From Bacteroides sp. (GTDB taxonomy: Bacteria > Bacteroidota > Bacteroidia > Bacteroidales > Bacteroidaceae), in assembly GCF_028690125.1 (NCBI RefSeq), contig NZ_JAQVBV010000010.1, positions 1 through 64,000 on the forward strand: a DNA stretch of 64,000 nt. Reading direction: 5' to 3'. The first letter of the stretch is position 1. Each line of letters starts with the position of its first letter. A program made the position numbers and the translations under genes. The notes under the pieces are model-generated. The model searched no databases. It saw only the letters and a list, made by a program, of their open reading frames with translations, and was not told the DNA's origin. Below are positions 1-10,477 of the stretch, one piece after another.

Positions 1-2032
1 TAGTTATCAAACTATCGGGTAAACTGTTAATAGCTGCTCTATTTTTACTGCCTTCTCCTCCATCATAAGCAGTACCGGTGATTGTGCCAAGAATTAGACC
101 ACCAGTATTCAGATCTATATATGTAGTGCCGGACCACCTGAATTGATAAGGCGGTTTACCTGTTGTAATATCAATATATATCTTCCCTGTTTCAGGAACA
201 ACAGCAGTCGTATGAGTAGAATTAGTATATAACTTAATATTAGACAATACTCCGGTAGCCGACTTATCATAAGTAGCATATACTTCTAGTACGTCATCAA
301 CATAGGAAGGTAGAAACTGAGATGATATTATCCCATTATCACCCAATATCAAAAATCCGTCCTTTGTTCCCCTTTTATCAAAAGCATTTTTGATCGGTGA
401 GAAATTGGTATTGAGAGTCGAATAATTGTTTTCAAGAACGGTTGTTCTGTTTCCTAAAGTGGTAATACTAGAGGATATTACTTTGTTCTGAACAGGATTA
501 AGACTTGTCGCACTCAATGCCGAATCAATAATAACCTTAGTAGCTCCTTCTGCTATACCGTCCAGCTTCTTTTTGTCTGCTGCGGTCATTATACCTGCAA
601 GAGATTGAGTAGCAGCGGATATAGTAACGTAAGAGTTATCAATCGGATTTCCATTAAAATCACTTCTTATTGCTGTAACTTTAACGGTAGTGGCTGTTAA
701 TTCAGGAGTGTTATTCAAGTAACGCATAAAGCCCCAAGGAGCGTCGATGTTTTCAAATGCTTTTGCAAAAAATCTCCTAGCCTTTACGTAATTGTTCTTA
801 TTGTCAGTATTTAAAAATTCGCTATTCAGGTCTGACAACTGATTTTTAAGAGCAGTTGTGAAATTATTGTCAGTGTGGATATAATGAGCATCCTGAATAT
901 AATTAGCGTCATTCTCCAGTTGAGATATCTTTGTAGGCATATCAACAGGAGTATCCTTTACTTCGGACCATCCACCATCCTGACGCGCATATTGTTTGCC
1001 GTCTTTTGGAGCCTCAGGGATAGTGTCGTTTACAGTCTTATCTTCCTGTGTCCATTCAAGACTACCTGCTTTCTTAACTAATACAACATCCTTATTGGAA
1101 GGGATATCTACGATGTCATTGACATTATCCAATCCTCCCAAGGTGGAAGTTACTGGAGCCGGAGCAGACAATGACTCTTCAATGATCCCATTTCCTTCCT
1201 CTAATATGCTGTTTTGATCCTCTAAGATAGATTGACCATCACCTACTGTTCCTCCTTTTACATGTATACCTTGCTCGAAAGTGATATGACCGGCGGCTTT
1301 GTCGTCGTTGATTTTGCTAATAGAACATTCTTTTATTGTCTTTGATACATACTTACTAGTCGTTAAATTATCATCTCCTACCGGAACATCATCTTCGCTA
1401 TCAGTACTCCTTTTTACATCTGTAATTTCCTTCCCTCCAAGTATTAATTTCTTACCAATGCGGACGATATTAATAGTCGCTTCACTTATCGTTTTGAATA
1501 CATCTATCATCCCTGTAATTTCGTTCAACCGAAACATTTTTGATAATTCAGTCTTTGATTCTTCTCTAATAGCTTGATCCGTAGCCAATGTTCCAGAGTT
1601 ATAAGACTCATCCCATATACGAGGTATAGATTCTCCATTCTTATTTACAGATGACGAAATAGAACCTAAATAAATAAAGAAATGACAAGTATCTTCAACG
1701 CTATTTTCATCATTCTCGATTTTACCTACAATATCTAACTTCTCTGGGGAGTATACAATCAAAGCCTGATTAGAATCTTCCTCCCTATCCAAACGAGCAT
1801 ATATAAATTTTGCAGAAGTATTATCGAATAAATTATTGTAAGCTTCCAAATTCCATTTCCTGTAATTATGAGAAGAATCGTATCCTATAACACCTGATTT
1901 ATATGCCATAATCACAGCACCTGAAAGCACAGATGCTTGTAAGTATTGTGGATTATCCAACGCATTAAGCGATATTGTAAAAGCACCGGGCTTTATCCAA
2001 TAATCTGAAGGAGTAGAATATATGTTTGCCAT
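1..2032 (-). CDS. tail fibre / receptor-binding protein, partial
   Basis: An open frame starts with ATG at 2032 (MANIYSTPSDYW) and runs off the left edge without a stop, giving at least 677 residues. The middle has the fibre-type signatures MTAADKKKLDGIAEGAT, TSLNPVQNKVISSSITTL and ISQLENDANYIQDAHYI, which are common in the trimeric shafts of phage tail fibres. The visible end (GLILGTITGTAYDGGEGSKNR) also looks like a shaft repeat. The C-terminal receptor-binding tip is not in the window. It follows the tail genes in the same direction, as expected for a fibre. Confidence is high for a fibre; the receptor is unknown. Confidence 0.8.
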   Translation of the reverse strand, partial: MANIYSTPSDYWIKPGAFTISLNALDNPQYLQASVLSGAVIMAYKSGVIGYDSSHNYRKWNLEAYNNLFDNTSAKFIYARLDREEDSNQALIVYSPEKLDIVGKIENDENSVEDTCHFFIYLGSISSSVNKNGESIPRIWDESYNSGTLATDQAIREESKTELSKMFRLNEITGMIDVFKTISEATINIVRIGKKLILGGKEITDVKRSTDSEDDVPVGDDNLTTSKYVSKTIKECSISKINDDKAAGHITFEQGIHVKGGTVGDGQSILEDQNSILEEGNGIIEESLSAPAPVTSTLGGLDNVNDIVDIPSNKDVVLVKKAGSLEWTQEDKTVNDTIPEAPKDGKQYARQDGGWSEVKDTPVDMPTKISQLENDANYIQDAHYIHTDNNFTTALKNQLSDLNSEFLNTDNKNNYVKARRFFAKAFENIDAPWGFMRYLNNTPELTATTVKVTAIRSDFNGNPIDNSYVTISAATQSLAGIMTAADKKKLDGIAEGATKVIIDSALSATSLNPVQNKVISSSITTLGNRTTVLENNYSTLNTNFSPIKNAFDKRGTKDGFLILGDNGIISSQFLPSYVDDVLEVYATYDKSATGVLSNIKLYTNSTHTTAVVPETGKIYIDITTGKPPYQFRWSGTTYIDLNTGGLILGTITGTAYDGGEGSKNRAAINSLPDSLIT

Positions 2033-2101
2033 AAAAGCCTTATCTATTTTATCTTGCTACGAAAGTAATAAAGGCTAATAACAAAGTGGTGACATACTAT
2101 T

Positions 2102-3136
2102 TTATAATCTATTTCGGAATCCACCTGACAAAGCTAAACGAATAGTAAAGTTGATAGTACATAACTCGCCTGTAGTTTCATCAGAAACAATAATTGTATC
2201 TTCAGGAATCACTTCACAAGGAACCCAAATACCTTCCATTTTAACCCATGCTCCTTTGGTACAATCCAAAAACTCATTAATCCACCAATCTGCCCAATCT
2301 TCATTTAAGGCACCTGTAGACATTGCATAAGTCTGTTGCTTTGTTCCTTTGCGAGAGAGAATTCTTCTACCAGGACAAAAAGCACTTGGGACAGAAACTG
2401 TGTCCGTTTCGGTAATAGTTTCATAAGATAATGACTTCCTCACTTCAACTGAAATACTTTCAACAACCCCCAATTTATTTACAAACTGGAATTGAATACG
2501 ATTGGAAGATGAAGGTACTACGTAAACAGTATGTCCGTCGAACGTATTGACACCAGATAAGCCTGATAGAGAACGGACATTGACCTTTTGACCAGTAGTA
2601 ATTACACTATCCATCAATGCAGGTTCTAACAAAGTGGTGGGATACAAAAGTAATTCATCGGTAGCACACACCTCACCTAATTTTGGTTTCCTCGAAAAAC
2701 GCTGTACCGATTTTGAAGAGCTAGACAAGTAGCGTTCTATGTCTGTAAATTCGCCAATATAAGCATAGAGAGTTGAACCATAGCTCATTACTCCTTCTTT
2801 TTCGTGAAGTATGCCATCTATCATGTATTCATCATAGACTTTCAATTCATAAATCAGATATGGGTAAACTCTATCGGTTGTCTGATATTCGTATACATAC
2901 TTACTAGCTACACTGCGAAGTGTAGAAGATACATCGAAAGCAACCTCTACCCCGTTTTTTGCTTTGGCACTTTGAATATAATTATCAAAAGAAGAGTCAG
3001 TACTCAATGCTGCCGATATTTCCATTTTAACACGATGGAAAGTAGCTCGTTCGTTAATAGTGTTTGGCATCACGCTAAAAACAATAGGACTTCCACACAA
3101 CAAACTTCCGGATGATAAAACAATAGACTTTGCCAT
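2102..3136 (-). CDS. putative tail protein upstream of fibre
   Basis: A 344-residue protein starting MAKSIVLSSGSLLCGSP, with no signal peptide and many beta-prone stretches. It lies 14 bases after the 727-residue tail gene and 69 bases before the fibre gene, so it is probably a distal tail or baseplate component that links to the fibre. I recognise no catalytic motif. The tail assignment rests on gene order and composition only. Confidence 0.65.
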   Translation of the reverse strand: MAKSIVLSSGSLLCGSPIVFSVMPNTINERATFHRVKMEISAALSTDSSFDNYIQSAKAKNGVEVAFDVSSTLRSVASKYVYEYQTTDRVYPYLIYELKVYDEYMIDGILHEKEGVMSYGSTLYAYIGEFTDIERYLSSSSKSVQRFSRKPKLGEVCATDELLLYPTTLLEPALMDSVITTGQKVNVRSLSGLSGVNTFDGHTVYVVPSSSNRIQFQFVNKLGVVESISVEVRKSLSYETITETDTVSVPSAFCPGRRILSRKGTKQQTYAMSTGALNEDWADWWINEFLDCTKGAWVKMEGIWVPCEVIPEDTIIVSDETTGELCTINFTIRLALSGGFRNRL

Positions 3137-3150
3137 AAAATACTCTATTT

Positions 3151-5334
3151 TTATAATACATACATTTCGATTGTAACCTCACTTATCCCGCTTTTTAAAG
3201 ACAACGTATATTTCAACTTATTTATCCATCCTACATTTCCACCAATATCATACCGTTTATCCCATTGGATATTACTAAGTTCCGCAGATTCGCATCTAAT
3301 TTTAATTTCCAGTTTCTTGCGATTCTTCACGAAGTGAGCATACTCACTCATAAAGGTGTCAAATAATCCCCGACTGGCAATACGCTCTACCATATTGCCG
3401 TTCTGATCGTACCTGTCTGCTTTACACAAAATGCTGCCATCACTATCCGTTATTGGGGCATAAGCACGTATTTTCAACGAGAATCGCTCATCATCTCCTA
3501 TACCGGGTTGGGTACCGTTATAGTCGAAATCATTACCCCAATTATCTATTGAATCCAATCCCATTTGATATTCGCCGGACTTCATGCGCCACTTACTACT
3601 TCCCATGCCATCATAATTGTAATCATACGATTCAAGCTTTGAAGTAGATCCTCCCCCACGCATAATAGAAATTGCCAAACCCCAATCATGGTGTTGAAGG
3701 GGAGAATTCCCATCTTCGGTACTACTGGGATCATAGCATTCATCGGTAGCTATAACTTCATTCAAATAGAAATTTGCATTATCCGAACCTAATAAATTTT
3801 GTATTTTGAAAGTAATATTTTCATGCCACATTTCTTCATCCACAAAAGCTGCCAATATTTGACGCATATTACCAGAAGATGGGCCTGAAACAGAGTAAGA
3901 ATTTCCAGTTTTTTCATCTATCATAGAAGATGATTTACCCGATGTGACAGTTTTTTCATTCTTCCCATTTACATCATTCATAATCAACGGCTCAAATTCA
4001 CTAGCAAGTTCCTCAATAAAATCATCGTTTTCAAGAGAACAATCTCCAATTTCTACGCCATGACATTGAGCTACTTCAAAAATAGCAGGTTGCAACTCGC
4101 TGGCTGTAGTCGCATCGCCATTCACTTTAATTCGATATTGATTACCCGTATTTTTATCAATATAGCATGTTTTATCCGACCCTCCTATTTTTTGAATAAT
4201 ATCAACATAAGACTTTGAGTAATCTACTTTTGAATAATCTTCGTAATCGTAGGTCGTATCATAATCATATACACGATTCTTTATATTATTCAATTTTTCC
4301 TTCTTATCACTTTCAGCACTATACTTCATTCTGAATCCTGTAATCTTTTCCGATTTTTTTATTACAGATATTACATTACACTTTATCCGTATAGGTGTAT
4401 CCTTATCTCTTAAAACATTTCTAATCAACTTTGCTTTTACCGTCTGTTTATCATAATCTATCATAAACTTTATTCCGAACGAAGCCCAAAGTGAATCAAT
4501 AATAGTACTAACAGAAACATCTGGGAAATTATCTGAATTAGCAAACATTTTCATTATATTGGCTGATACATTAATAGATGGTTCACCATTCAACTCATAT
4601 CTAATTTCACGAATAGTAGCCTGCATTCCGTTTTGATAACCTTGTCCACCAACTTCATAGTATTGTCCATTAACAACAGCACTATTCAAATCCTTCTGTA
4701 TGTCGTATTTTGTCTCTAAATAGGCTTTTGTTCTACGTGAACCAAGCCACGCATTAATGGCATTGAGATTGTTCAAATCGAACACTTTGACTTCTTTCCC
4801 ATTGTTATCAATGTAGTCTTTATTATATTTCCGTTCCGTTGAATATTTGCACTTTGTCGTAAAAAAGCACAACCTATTTAAATCACCTACTGACATCAAA
4901 TCTTTCTGATCGTATACTAATCCTAAATGATTAAATAAACAGTCTAAAAAATAAAGGATATAAAAACAAATCCCGCTTGATGGACGATCAGCTTGTAAAA
5001 CGAAATACGGATCATACGTTTCTCCCGTACTAACAGAATCACTAGATGACTTTCCATCTAATGCTTTCTGATAATGTTTATAACAAACACGGGCATTCAC
5101 ATAAGGAGTTATAGACAATCCATGCTCTGAATCAGGCATATTATAGGCATTCACCACATTTATGAATGTCTTTTCATACTGATTACCAGCAATTGCTTGA
5201 TGCGTATTGGGATTTTCTTTATAGACCACTGGTACGGAATAACCTAATGCTTGTAATTCATAAGTTTCTTTAATATTTATAGTTTTAGGATTCACCAATG
5301 TCCCCCAAAACTCTCTACTACCACCACTACTCAT
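3151..5334 (-). CDS. putative tail tip / hub protein (727 aa)
   Basis: A large protein rich in Asp, Asn, Tyr and beta structure, starting MSSGGSREFWGTLVNPKT. The middle (roughly residues 235-330) contains a stretch, SVSTIIDSLWASFGIKFMIDYDKQTVKAKLI, of the kind seen in hub-like tail proteins. It lies between the 154-residue gene and the gene next to the fibre, a usual place for the tail tip. It is in the same reading frame as the 154-residue gene upstream, separated by a TGA and seven codons, so the two could be halves of one protein. I do not recognise a family with certainty. Confidence 0.6.
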   Translation of the reverse strand: MSSGGSREFWGTLVNPKTINIKETYELQALGYSVPVVYKENPNTHQAIAGNQYEKTFINVVNAYNMPDSEHGLSITPYVNARVCYKHYQKALDGKSSSDSVSTGETYDPYFVLQADRPSSGICFYILYFLDCLFNHLGLVYDQKDLMSVGDLNRLCFFTTKCKYSTERKYNKDYIDNNGKEVKVFDLNNLNAINAWLGSRRTKAYLETKYDIQKDLNSAVVNGQYYEVGGQGYQNGMQATIREIRYELNGEPSINVSANIMKMFANSDNFPDVSVSTIIDSLWASFGIKFMIDYDKQTVKAKLIRNVLRDKDTPIRIKCNVISVIKKSEKITGFRMKYSAESDKKEKLNNIKNRVYDYDTTYDYEDYSKVDYSKSYVDIIQKIGGSDKTCYIDKNTGNQYRIKVNGDATTASELQPAIFEVAQCHGVEIGDCSLENDDFIEELASEFEPLIMNDVNGKNEKTVTSGKSSSMIDEKTGNSYSVSGPSSGNMRQILAAFVDEEMWHENITFKIQNLLGSDNANFYLNEVIATDECYDPSSTEDGNSPLQHHDWGLAISIMRGGGSTSKLESYDYNYDGMGSSKWRMKSGEYQMGLDSIDNWGNDFDYNGTQPGIGDDERFSLKIRAYAPITDSDGSILCKADRYDQNGNMVERIASRGLFDTFMSEYAHFVKNRKKLEIKIRCESAELSNIQWDKRYDIGGNVGWINKLKYTLSLKSGISEVTIEMYVL

Positions 5335-5355
5335 ATTTATTTGTATTATAAAAAA

Positions 5356-5820
5356 TCACCATTCATCTTTTGCATGGAAATACAATTGATATCTAAAACT
5401 CACATCCATCTGCACATTCCCTATACACTCTCCTATCTGAATCTTATCCTTTACCGGAATGTCAGGACAACTTAAATCTCCAATCATTTCAGAAAATGTG
5501 CGAATGTTGGACACCATCGAGAAAGATATTTCATCTTTCAACTCTTCATCTTCTGAAGTTTGAACCTTGCCCGTGCGAAACATGTTTCCATCTGCGATAA
5601 TGGTCATATCTTTATTATCAAAATCTACTAATCGCTTATCGCTTTGAATGTCATCTATATTTTTCAAAACATGCCGATTGGTTTCCAATGGTACCGTTGT
5701 AGGATAACTGAAAGCATCTCCTTCGTTGAAAAGAGGATTGACATCTTCAATATCTATCGAAAAGTCATCCGGCAAATTCAGATACTCATCGCCAATCATT
5801 ACCGCTAATCTATCATTCAT
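5356..5820 (-). CDS. small putative tail protein, possibly N-terminal part of next gene
   Basis: 154 residues, acidic, starting MNDRLAVMIGDEYLNLPDDFSIDIEDVNPLFNEGDAFSYPTTVPLETN. This N-terminal region with a P-T-T-V-P-L-E segment looks like a structural connector, but no family is recognised. It ends at a TGA at 5356-5358, and the following 727-residue gene continues in the same frame after a 21-base AT-rich gap. Two separate translationally coupled genes is the simpler reading; a split tail gene is the alternative. Confidence 0.6.
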   Translation of the reverse strand: MNDRLAVMIGDEYLNLPDDFSIDIEDVNPLFNEGDAFSYPTTVPLETNRHVLKNIDDIQSDKRLVDFDNKDMTIIADGNMFRTGKVQTSEDEELKDEISFSMVSNIRTFSEMIGDLSCPDIPVKDKIQIGECIGNVQMDVSFRYQLYFHAKDEW

Positions 5821-5831
5821 AGCTTATACCT

Positions 5832-6464
5832 TTAAATCATTGAACTTTGCTCGTATAAATAAATCCTGCGTTCCATGCGTGGATTTACATTTTTAACTCG
5901 AGAATCACCGTAGGCATAGATACTGCCACAGTGATGTACTTCTGCTATTGTTGTTCCCGCCAAATGAAGGGTTTTACCTCCTTGACAGACAACATATACC
6001 GAATCGTATGCCGTCACTTCACTTTCATCGTACATCACCCCACTACTCTGTTCTCTCAATTCTACTTTGGAGCAATCACGGACATTTACTTTTGTCTTTC
6101 CAAAGGATATCAATGATGAAGAATCAACAGTCTCTACTTGCGAACATCCAAATGAACGTCCTAAAGCATTCCCGCTCAAACGAGCTTTTCCATTATAAAT
6201 TATCGCATATCCCTCTGGAGCATCTTGATTGAAGTATATTCCATTGGTATTAAATTCTTTCTCGAACTTGCTAAAAAAATCACTAAAAAGATGAAGCGAA
6301 CTTTCTAAGTGCATATCAAGCACTTCATTCCACCATTTCTTTACGTGTTTCGAAATTTCAGATATAGAACTTGAACGAAATATATCCTCATATCCTTCCA
6401 CGCAAGAACCATTCTTCTTTATTTCAGATAATATCTTCGAATGAAGTTCATTAAATTCGTCCAT
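5832..6464 (-). CDS. putative structural protein with beta-helix-like repeats
   Basis: 210 residues. The first 85 or so are helical. From about residue 90 the sequence is a run of short repeating beta units, such as SSLISFGKTKVNVRDCSKVE and SSGVMYDESEVTAYDSVYVV, with alternating hydrophobics and conserved turns as in polypeptide beta-helices of spikes and needles. It lies among tail and connector genes, so a tail spike, needle or decoration role is plausible. This is inferred from pattern only. Confidence 0.55.
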   Translation of the reverse strand: MDEFNELHSKILSEIKKNGSCVEGYEDIFRSSSISEISKHVKKWWNEVLDMHLESSLHLFSDFFSKFEKEFNTNGIYFNQDAPEGYAIIYNGKARLSGNALGRSFGCSQVETVDSSSLISFGKTKVNVRDCSKVELREQSSGVMYDESEVTAYDSVYVVCQGGKTLHLAGTTIAEVHHCGSIYAYGDSRVKNVNPRMERRIYLYEQSSMI

Positions 6465-6478
6465 ATACTATCCTCCTT

Positions 6479-7429
6479 TTATCTATTATTCAACTTATCC
6501 ATTTCCGCCTGCTCACGCGCCATATCATTGATATGCTGCAAGACTACCGTATAAGTTTCACGATTCAACTTTTCCTCATTGATGCCCAGATACTTTTCCA
6601 TCACAGCAGTAGTACGAGTATATAGATCCAACGGGTTCACCATCGCTTGCCGCTTCGGGTTTTCTTCCTTGAATGCTTTAGGGTACTTCCCTTGCAAATA
6701 GTTCATCATTCCTGCCCACCAAAAAAGAATGCATTGGAACTTTGCATCCGGGAAAACCTTGAAGCTTTTTAGATGGTCTGTACTCTGATTGCTGACATAG
6801 GCATAATCACACACCATCCGTTTAGTTTCGGCATCGACAAACTTTACTCGCCCATTAAAAATGGTAGCCAGAAACATTGCCTTTGCTGTACGGACAACTT
6901 CTGTCTGTTTTTTCAATTCGGAAGCAGACTGATTCTTTCGGAACTTCATGCCAACCAACTGATCTTGCTCTATCAAATAATAGCTCATGTAGTCGCAAGC
7001 AATGCGGTATTGCCGCCACTTAAAGTTTTGCATCAATGCGCCCGGACCGATAAATCTCCGAAACCAATGCCGATATTCAGGATATGGGAAACGAGTAAGC
7101 GTAGATTTCTTATCCATCCACTTCATTGACTCCTGAATCCAGTAGTGAATTTGCCACAAGTAAAGATTGAATGTATCCGTCTCTTTGCGTCTTCTTACTA
7201 CTATGTACTGTTCTTCTATCGGCTTCACCGGATTGGCGGATGACACCACCTTCAGCTCCGTGAGAGCAAGAAACATCTCTATCTTAGCCGCGTTGAAATT
7301 GAGCGGATGACGTTCGTCTGCGCTGGCGGATGATTTCAATAGAATACCGGCTATGGTTTCCAGTTCACGGGTAGTCATAGCGTTCCAGCTAATGGGCATA
7401 TGCAGGTCTATACGTTCTTTTGTTTGCAT
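6479..7429 (-). CDS. hypothetical phage structural-region protein
   Basis: 316 residues, mostly helical and rich in Arg, Lys and aromatic residues. It starts MQTKERIDLHMPISWNAMTTRELETIAGILLKSS. The gene follows the 358-residue connector candidate after 22 bases and precedes the beta-repeat gene by 14, so it belongs to the same late operon. The soluble helical character could suit a tail assembly chaperone or completion protein. No family motif is recognised. Confidence 0.55.
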   Translation of the reverse strand: MQTKERIDLHMPISWNAMTTRELETIAGILLKSSASADERHPLNFNAAKIEMFLALTELKVVSSANPVKPIEEQYIVVRRRKETDTFNLYLWQIHYWIQESMKWMDKKSTLTRFPYPEYRHWFRRFIGPGALMQNFKWRQYRIACDYMSYYLIEQDQLVGMKFRKNQSASELKKQTEVVRTAKAMFLATIFNGRVKFVDAETKRMVCDYAYVSNQSTDHLKSFKVFPDAKFQCILFWWAGMMNYLQGKYPKAFKEENPKRQAMVNPLDLYTRTTAVMEKYLGINEEKLNRETYTVVLQHINDMAREQAEMDKLNNR

Positions 7430-7451
7430 AGGTACGATGGTTGTTGTTGAA

Positions 7452-8528
7452 TTACTCGACAGATGGGGTTACAAACAATGTGTCCCCCCGGCGATTGTTT
7501 CTCCATGGTTCTTCAGCCGGTTGCGGTTGGTCCGGCATTCCTATCATGGAAGGGGTTGCACTACCATGTTGTGTTACGCTGACCTTTTCTTTGGGTTTGA
7601 CGTAGATAGGTGACGACTCAATATCCGGAAGAAACGCATCCTGATTCTTGGCTATGAATGTGATGGCGATGCGAAGGTTCATAATGGCTTCGTCACGCGC
7701 ATCTTTTCGGCTGAACATTTTATTCCGGGCTTCGACGGCAAGTGCCAAAGCGCGTTGCAGATTCACGACGGCTTTCTTTTGAATCTCCGTCAGTTGTCCG
7801 GTCTGATATTTATCTATGAGGGAATCGATAAGATCATCGCCTAGTTCCGAACGAAGAGATATCTCCTGACAGTAACGAAGATCGGGCAATAACTGGATAA
7901 ATTTCTCCCGACTATCGTAGATATCAATGAATTCGTTAAACTTATGTGCAGTATTTATAAACAGCCCATCGGCAAGGTAATAGTAACGACTCTTGCGCCA
8001 AAGAGCAACGATTTCCGCACGAATGGCAACGCGTTGTACTTCTTCGTCAGTTATTGTATCTTCGGGAGCTTCCTCGATAGCTGATTCCTGTGCCCACTCT
8101 TCGAGTTGAACCAACATCCGGTCGATTGCCCGGTGGGCTTCGATGTTACAACGAGATTTGTATTTGGACAAAGAATCTTTGTTGGCAGGATCGTAGTCGT
8201 CGGTGCCAATGACATTGATACCCGAATCATTGACGCTGACGCTTGCAATGTCTGCGGCACGAAAGAAAGCGTCGAACGTTACGGCACGCTGACAAAGCAC
8301 GAGTAATTGCATCCACGGTGTCTGATATTCTGCGTTTTCCGGTGACAAAACGATTTTGTCTCCCATCGCCTTATATTCCTGACAAAGACGGGCGTAAAGC
8401 GGACGACCGATTTTATCCATCAGGAAGTCGTGCTCACTGTTGTCAATGAACCCTGCCATCGACTCTATATGATCTATCACATGAGTAGGAAGGTACAAAC
8501 GTAATTCTTCTGGTGTGGTTAATAGCAT
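7452..8528 (-). CDS. putative head-tail connector-region protein
   Basis: 358 residues, helical and acidic, starting MLLTTPEELRLYLPTHVIDHIESMAGFIDNSEHDFLMDKIG. Such N-termini are typical of proteins encoded right after the portal in Bacteroidales phages (a DUF6712-like pattern as I remember it). The C-terminal 60 residues are Pro-rich and probably disordered. It is 18 bases downstream of the portal gene. Function as adaptor or connector is inferred from position. Confidence 0.55.
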   Translation of the reverse strand: MLLTTPEELRLYLPTHVIDHIESMAGFIDNSEHDFLMDKIGRPLYARLCQEYKAMGDKIVLSPENAEYQTPWMQLLVLCQRAVTFDAFFRAADIASVSVNDSGINVIGTDDYDPANKDSLSKYKSRCNIEAHRAIDRMLVQLEEWAQESAIEEAPEDTITDEEVQRVAIRAEIVALWRKSRYYYLADGLFINTAHKFNEFIDIYDSREKFIQLLPDLRYCQEISLRSELGDDLIDSLIDKYQTGQLTEIQKKAVVNLQRALALAVEARNKMFSRKDARDEAIMNLRIAITFIAKNQDAFLPDIESSPIYVKPKEKVSVTQHGSATPSMIGMPDQPQPAEEPWRNNRRGDTLFVTPSVE

Positions 8529-8546
8529 GATAATTCGTTTTTGGGG

Positions 8547-10460
8547 TTATACTTTTGTTTCTTCAACGCCTGTCGCGTTTCTGTCCAACGTCGTGAGCGA
8601 CATCTGCTTGATGGGCCACACCAAGTGCGAATCCCATTCGTTGAAGTCGCGCGTCATTTCGAGTACTTTCAACACAAGATTTTGCGTAGGTGCCATCATT
8701 AGTTTTTTCATTTCGTACATCTCTCGTTGATAAGTTCCGCCGCTACTTCCGCTGCGACCGGGTACGGCGCCGATAAGATCCGGATGAATTTCAAGGGCGA
8801 AGAAAATAATGCTGGCGGCTTCGGCTAACTCTGTTTTATTGACAGAAGCAGTGTCTTTGTCCCCTTGCGGAACATCCACTATGCGGAATGCCTCATGTTC
8901 TTTTCCATCATTACCCGTAAAAGTGAACGAAAGCAATGTAGATCCGTTTTTGCTGCGGTCTTTGAGGAAGGTATTGATTTCCTTCCATAACTTATCGCGG
9001 ATTTTATCACGTTCATCTTTTGTGGCCGCCTGTTCCTGTAAGAAGAGTTTGTTCAGATATTCCGTGTGTACATAGATTATTTTTCCCCACATATTGCTAT
9101 TCTCACGGGCAGTTACGCGATTCTCTATCAGCGTACTGGCATACTTATAAATCTCCCCACCGAATACCGTCCACCACGATGGTTGCGGATAGTAGGGCCG
9201 TCCCATTGTGGGATAGAATTCAGGAAGAATAAACCGGGTTGGGCGTTCTCCAATCGGAGTGCCCCGCCCGTCTTTTTTCCCATTATATGCCTTCAGTCGA
9301 GTATCACGTACCTTGGCACGAAGCGAAGCCAACGGACGTTGCGGGTCGAGTGCATGGAATGCAGCAATATCTTGCGTCTGTGTCACGGTAGCCACTGCTG
9401 ACTGATCCAACCAACGATTGCTGACATACACATAATTAATGTGATTTTCTTCGTCCATCCGTTCCAGACGACAAGTGAGCGTACTACGATGGCTAATAGA
9501 CGATACTTTTGGATTCCACAATACAGTGTTCTCCTGTAAAGCTTGCTGTTCCAGACCGATTTCGGGAAAACAAATACCCATGTGGCACATATCGTTGAAG
9601 AGCTCCAGGAAAATCAAGTCAAGATTATTGTTTTCGAGGAAAATTTTTACTTCTTTGTTCGTTTTCTCCCAAATGTGGTAAGCTAACTCCGCATCGGCTA
9701 CTTGCTTCAACATCCGTTGCTCCATCTGCTGGTTGATGCGGATTTCGGCATCGGTTGCTAGAAGTTTCCCGTCAGCATCTCTCGCTCCTTCCGGTTGTGA
9801 GCCGAAAGCCGAAGCGGTGTTATTTGTAGCCGAAGCCGGTTGCAAGGTTTGTCCGGCAGTCTCTTTTGATTTATCAGTATCGCGTAGTCTCTTACTGATG
9901 TCCACATCATTTTCACGGCAGCGCTTGTAGAAATCACCCAACGCTCCATGAGCTCCTATTAATTGCCCTTCCAGGTAAAGACCAGCATCGGAGTAATCAA
10001 TTTCCTTAGTAACAAGCGCGCCATTGGTATAATACGAATACCGATACTTCGGTTTCGGACCTAATCCGGCAGCGGTATCGGTGTTGAACTTTACACCGGC
10101 AGCCGTATAAGGGAGCAACGAGGTAAGCAGGGCAATGGCATTTGGCAAGCGGTTTCCCGATCCCCATTCCATATATCCCTTTCCTTTGGTTCCACACGAT
10201 GATATGAGATATTCCTTACCCACGGACGCATAGAGATTGCCACCGCTTTCGCCTTTGGAAGACGAAGAGAACATGGTATTCAACACATCCGACCACTGCG
10301 GTTCTTTAGGAACTGCACGGTCGCCAAACAATTGGCTCATGGGTAAGGCTACATATCCATCGCTTTGTGCCTTTTGTACTTCATCTCTCAGCGCAACCGT
10401 ATTTATGGAACCTCCGATTGGCGAACTTGAATTATCAGGTTTAGGTTTATTTTGGCTCAT
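8547..10460 (-). CDS. putative portal protein
   Basis: 637 residues. The C-terminal part contains a portal-like stretch: helices with NKTELAEAASIIFFALEIHPDLIGAVPG, a flexible GRSGSSGGTYQREMYEMKKLMMAPTQNLVLKVLE segment, then a final strand region. This is the arrangement seen where portal proteins form the wing and crown. Low-complexity Ala/Thr/Ser sequence lies around residues 205-235. In most phages the portal gene follows the large terminase; here the only things between them are hicAB and a 105-residue gene. Assignment is by motif feel, size and position. Confidence 0.65.
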   Translation of the reverse strand: MSQNKPKPDNSSSPIGGSINTVALRDEVQKAQSDGYVALPMSQLFGDRAVPKEPQWSDVLNTMFSSSSKGESGGNLYASVGKEYLISSCGTKGKGYMEWGSGNRLPNAIALLTSLLPYTAAGVKFNTDTAAGLGPKPKYRYSYYTNGALVTKEIDYSDAGLYLEGQLIGAHGALGDFYKRCRENDVDISKRLRDTDKSKETAGQTLQPASATNNTASAFGSQPEGARDADGKLLATDAEIRINQQMEQRMLKQVADAELAYHIWEKTNKEVKIFLENNNLDLIFLELFNDMCHMGICFPEIGLEQQALQENTVLWNPKVSSISHRSTLTCRLERMDEENHINYVYVSNRWLDQSAVATVTQTQDIAAFHALDPQRPLASLRAKVRDTRLKAYNGKKDGRGTPIGERPTRFILPEFYPTMGRPYYPQPSWWTVFGGEIYKYASTLIENRVTARENSNMWGKIIYVHTEYLNKLFLQEQAATKDERDKIRDKLWKEINTFLKDRSKNGSTLLSFTFTGNDGKEHEAFRIVDVPQGDKDTASVNKTELAEAASIIFFALEIHPDLIGAVPGRSGSSGGTYQREMYEMKKLMMAPTQNLVLKVLEMTRDFNEWDSHLVWPIKQMSLTTLDRNATGVEETKV

Positions 10461-10477
10461 TGTAGTTCATCGGGGGA

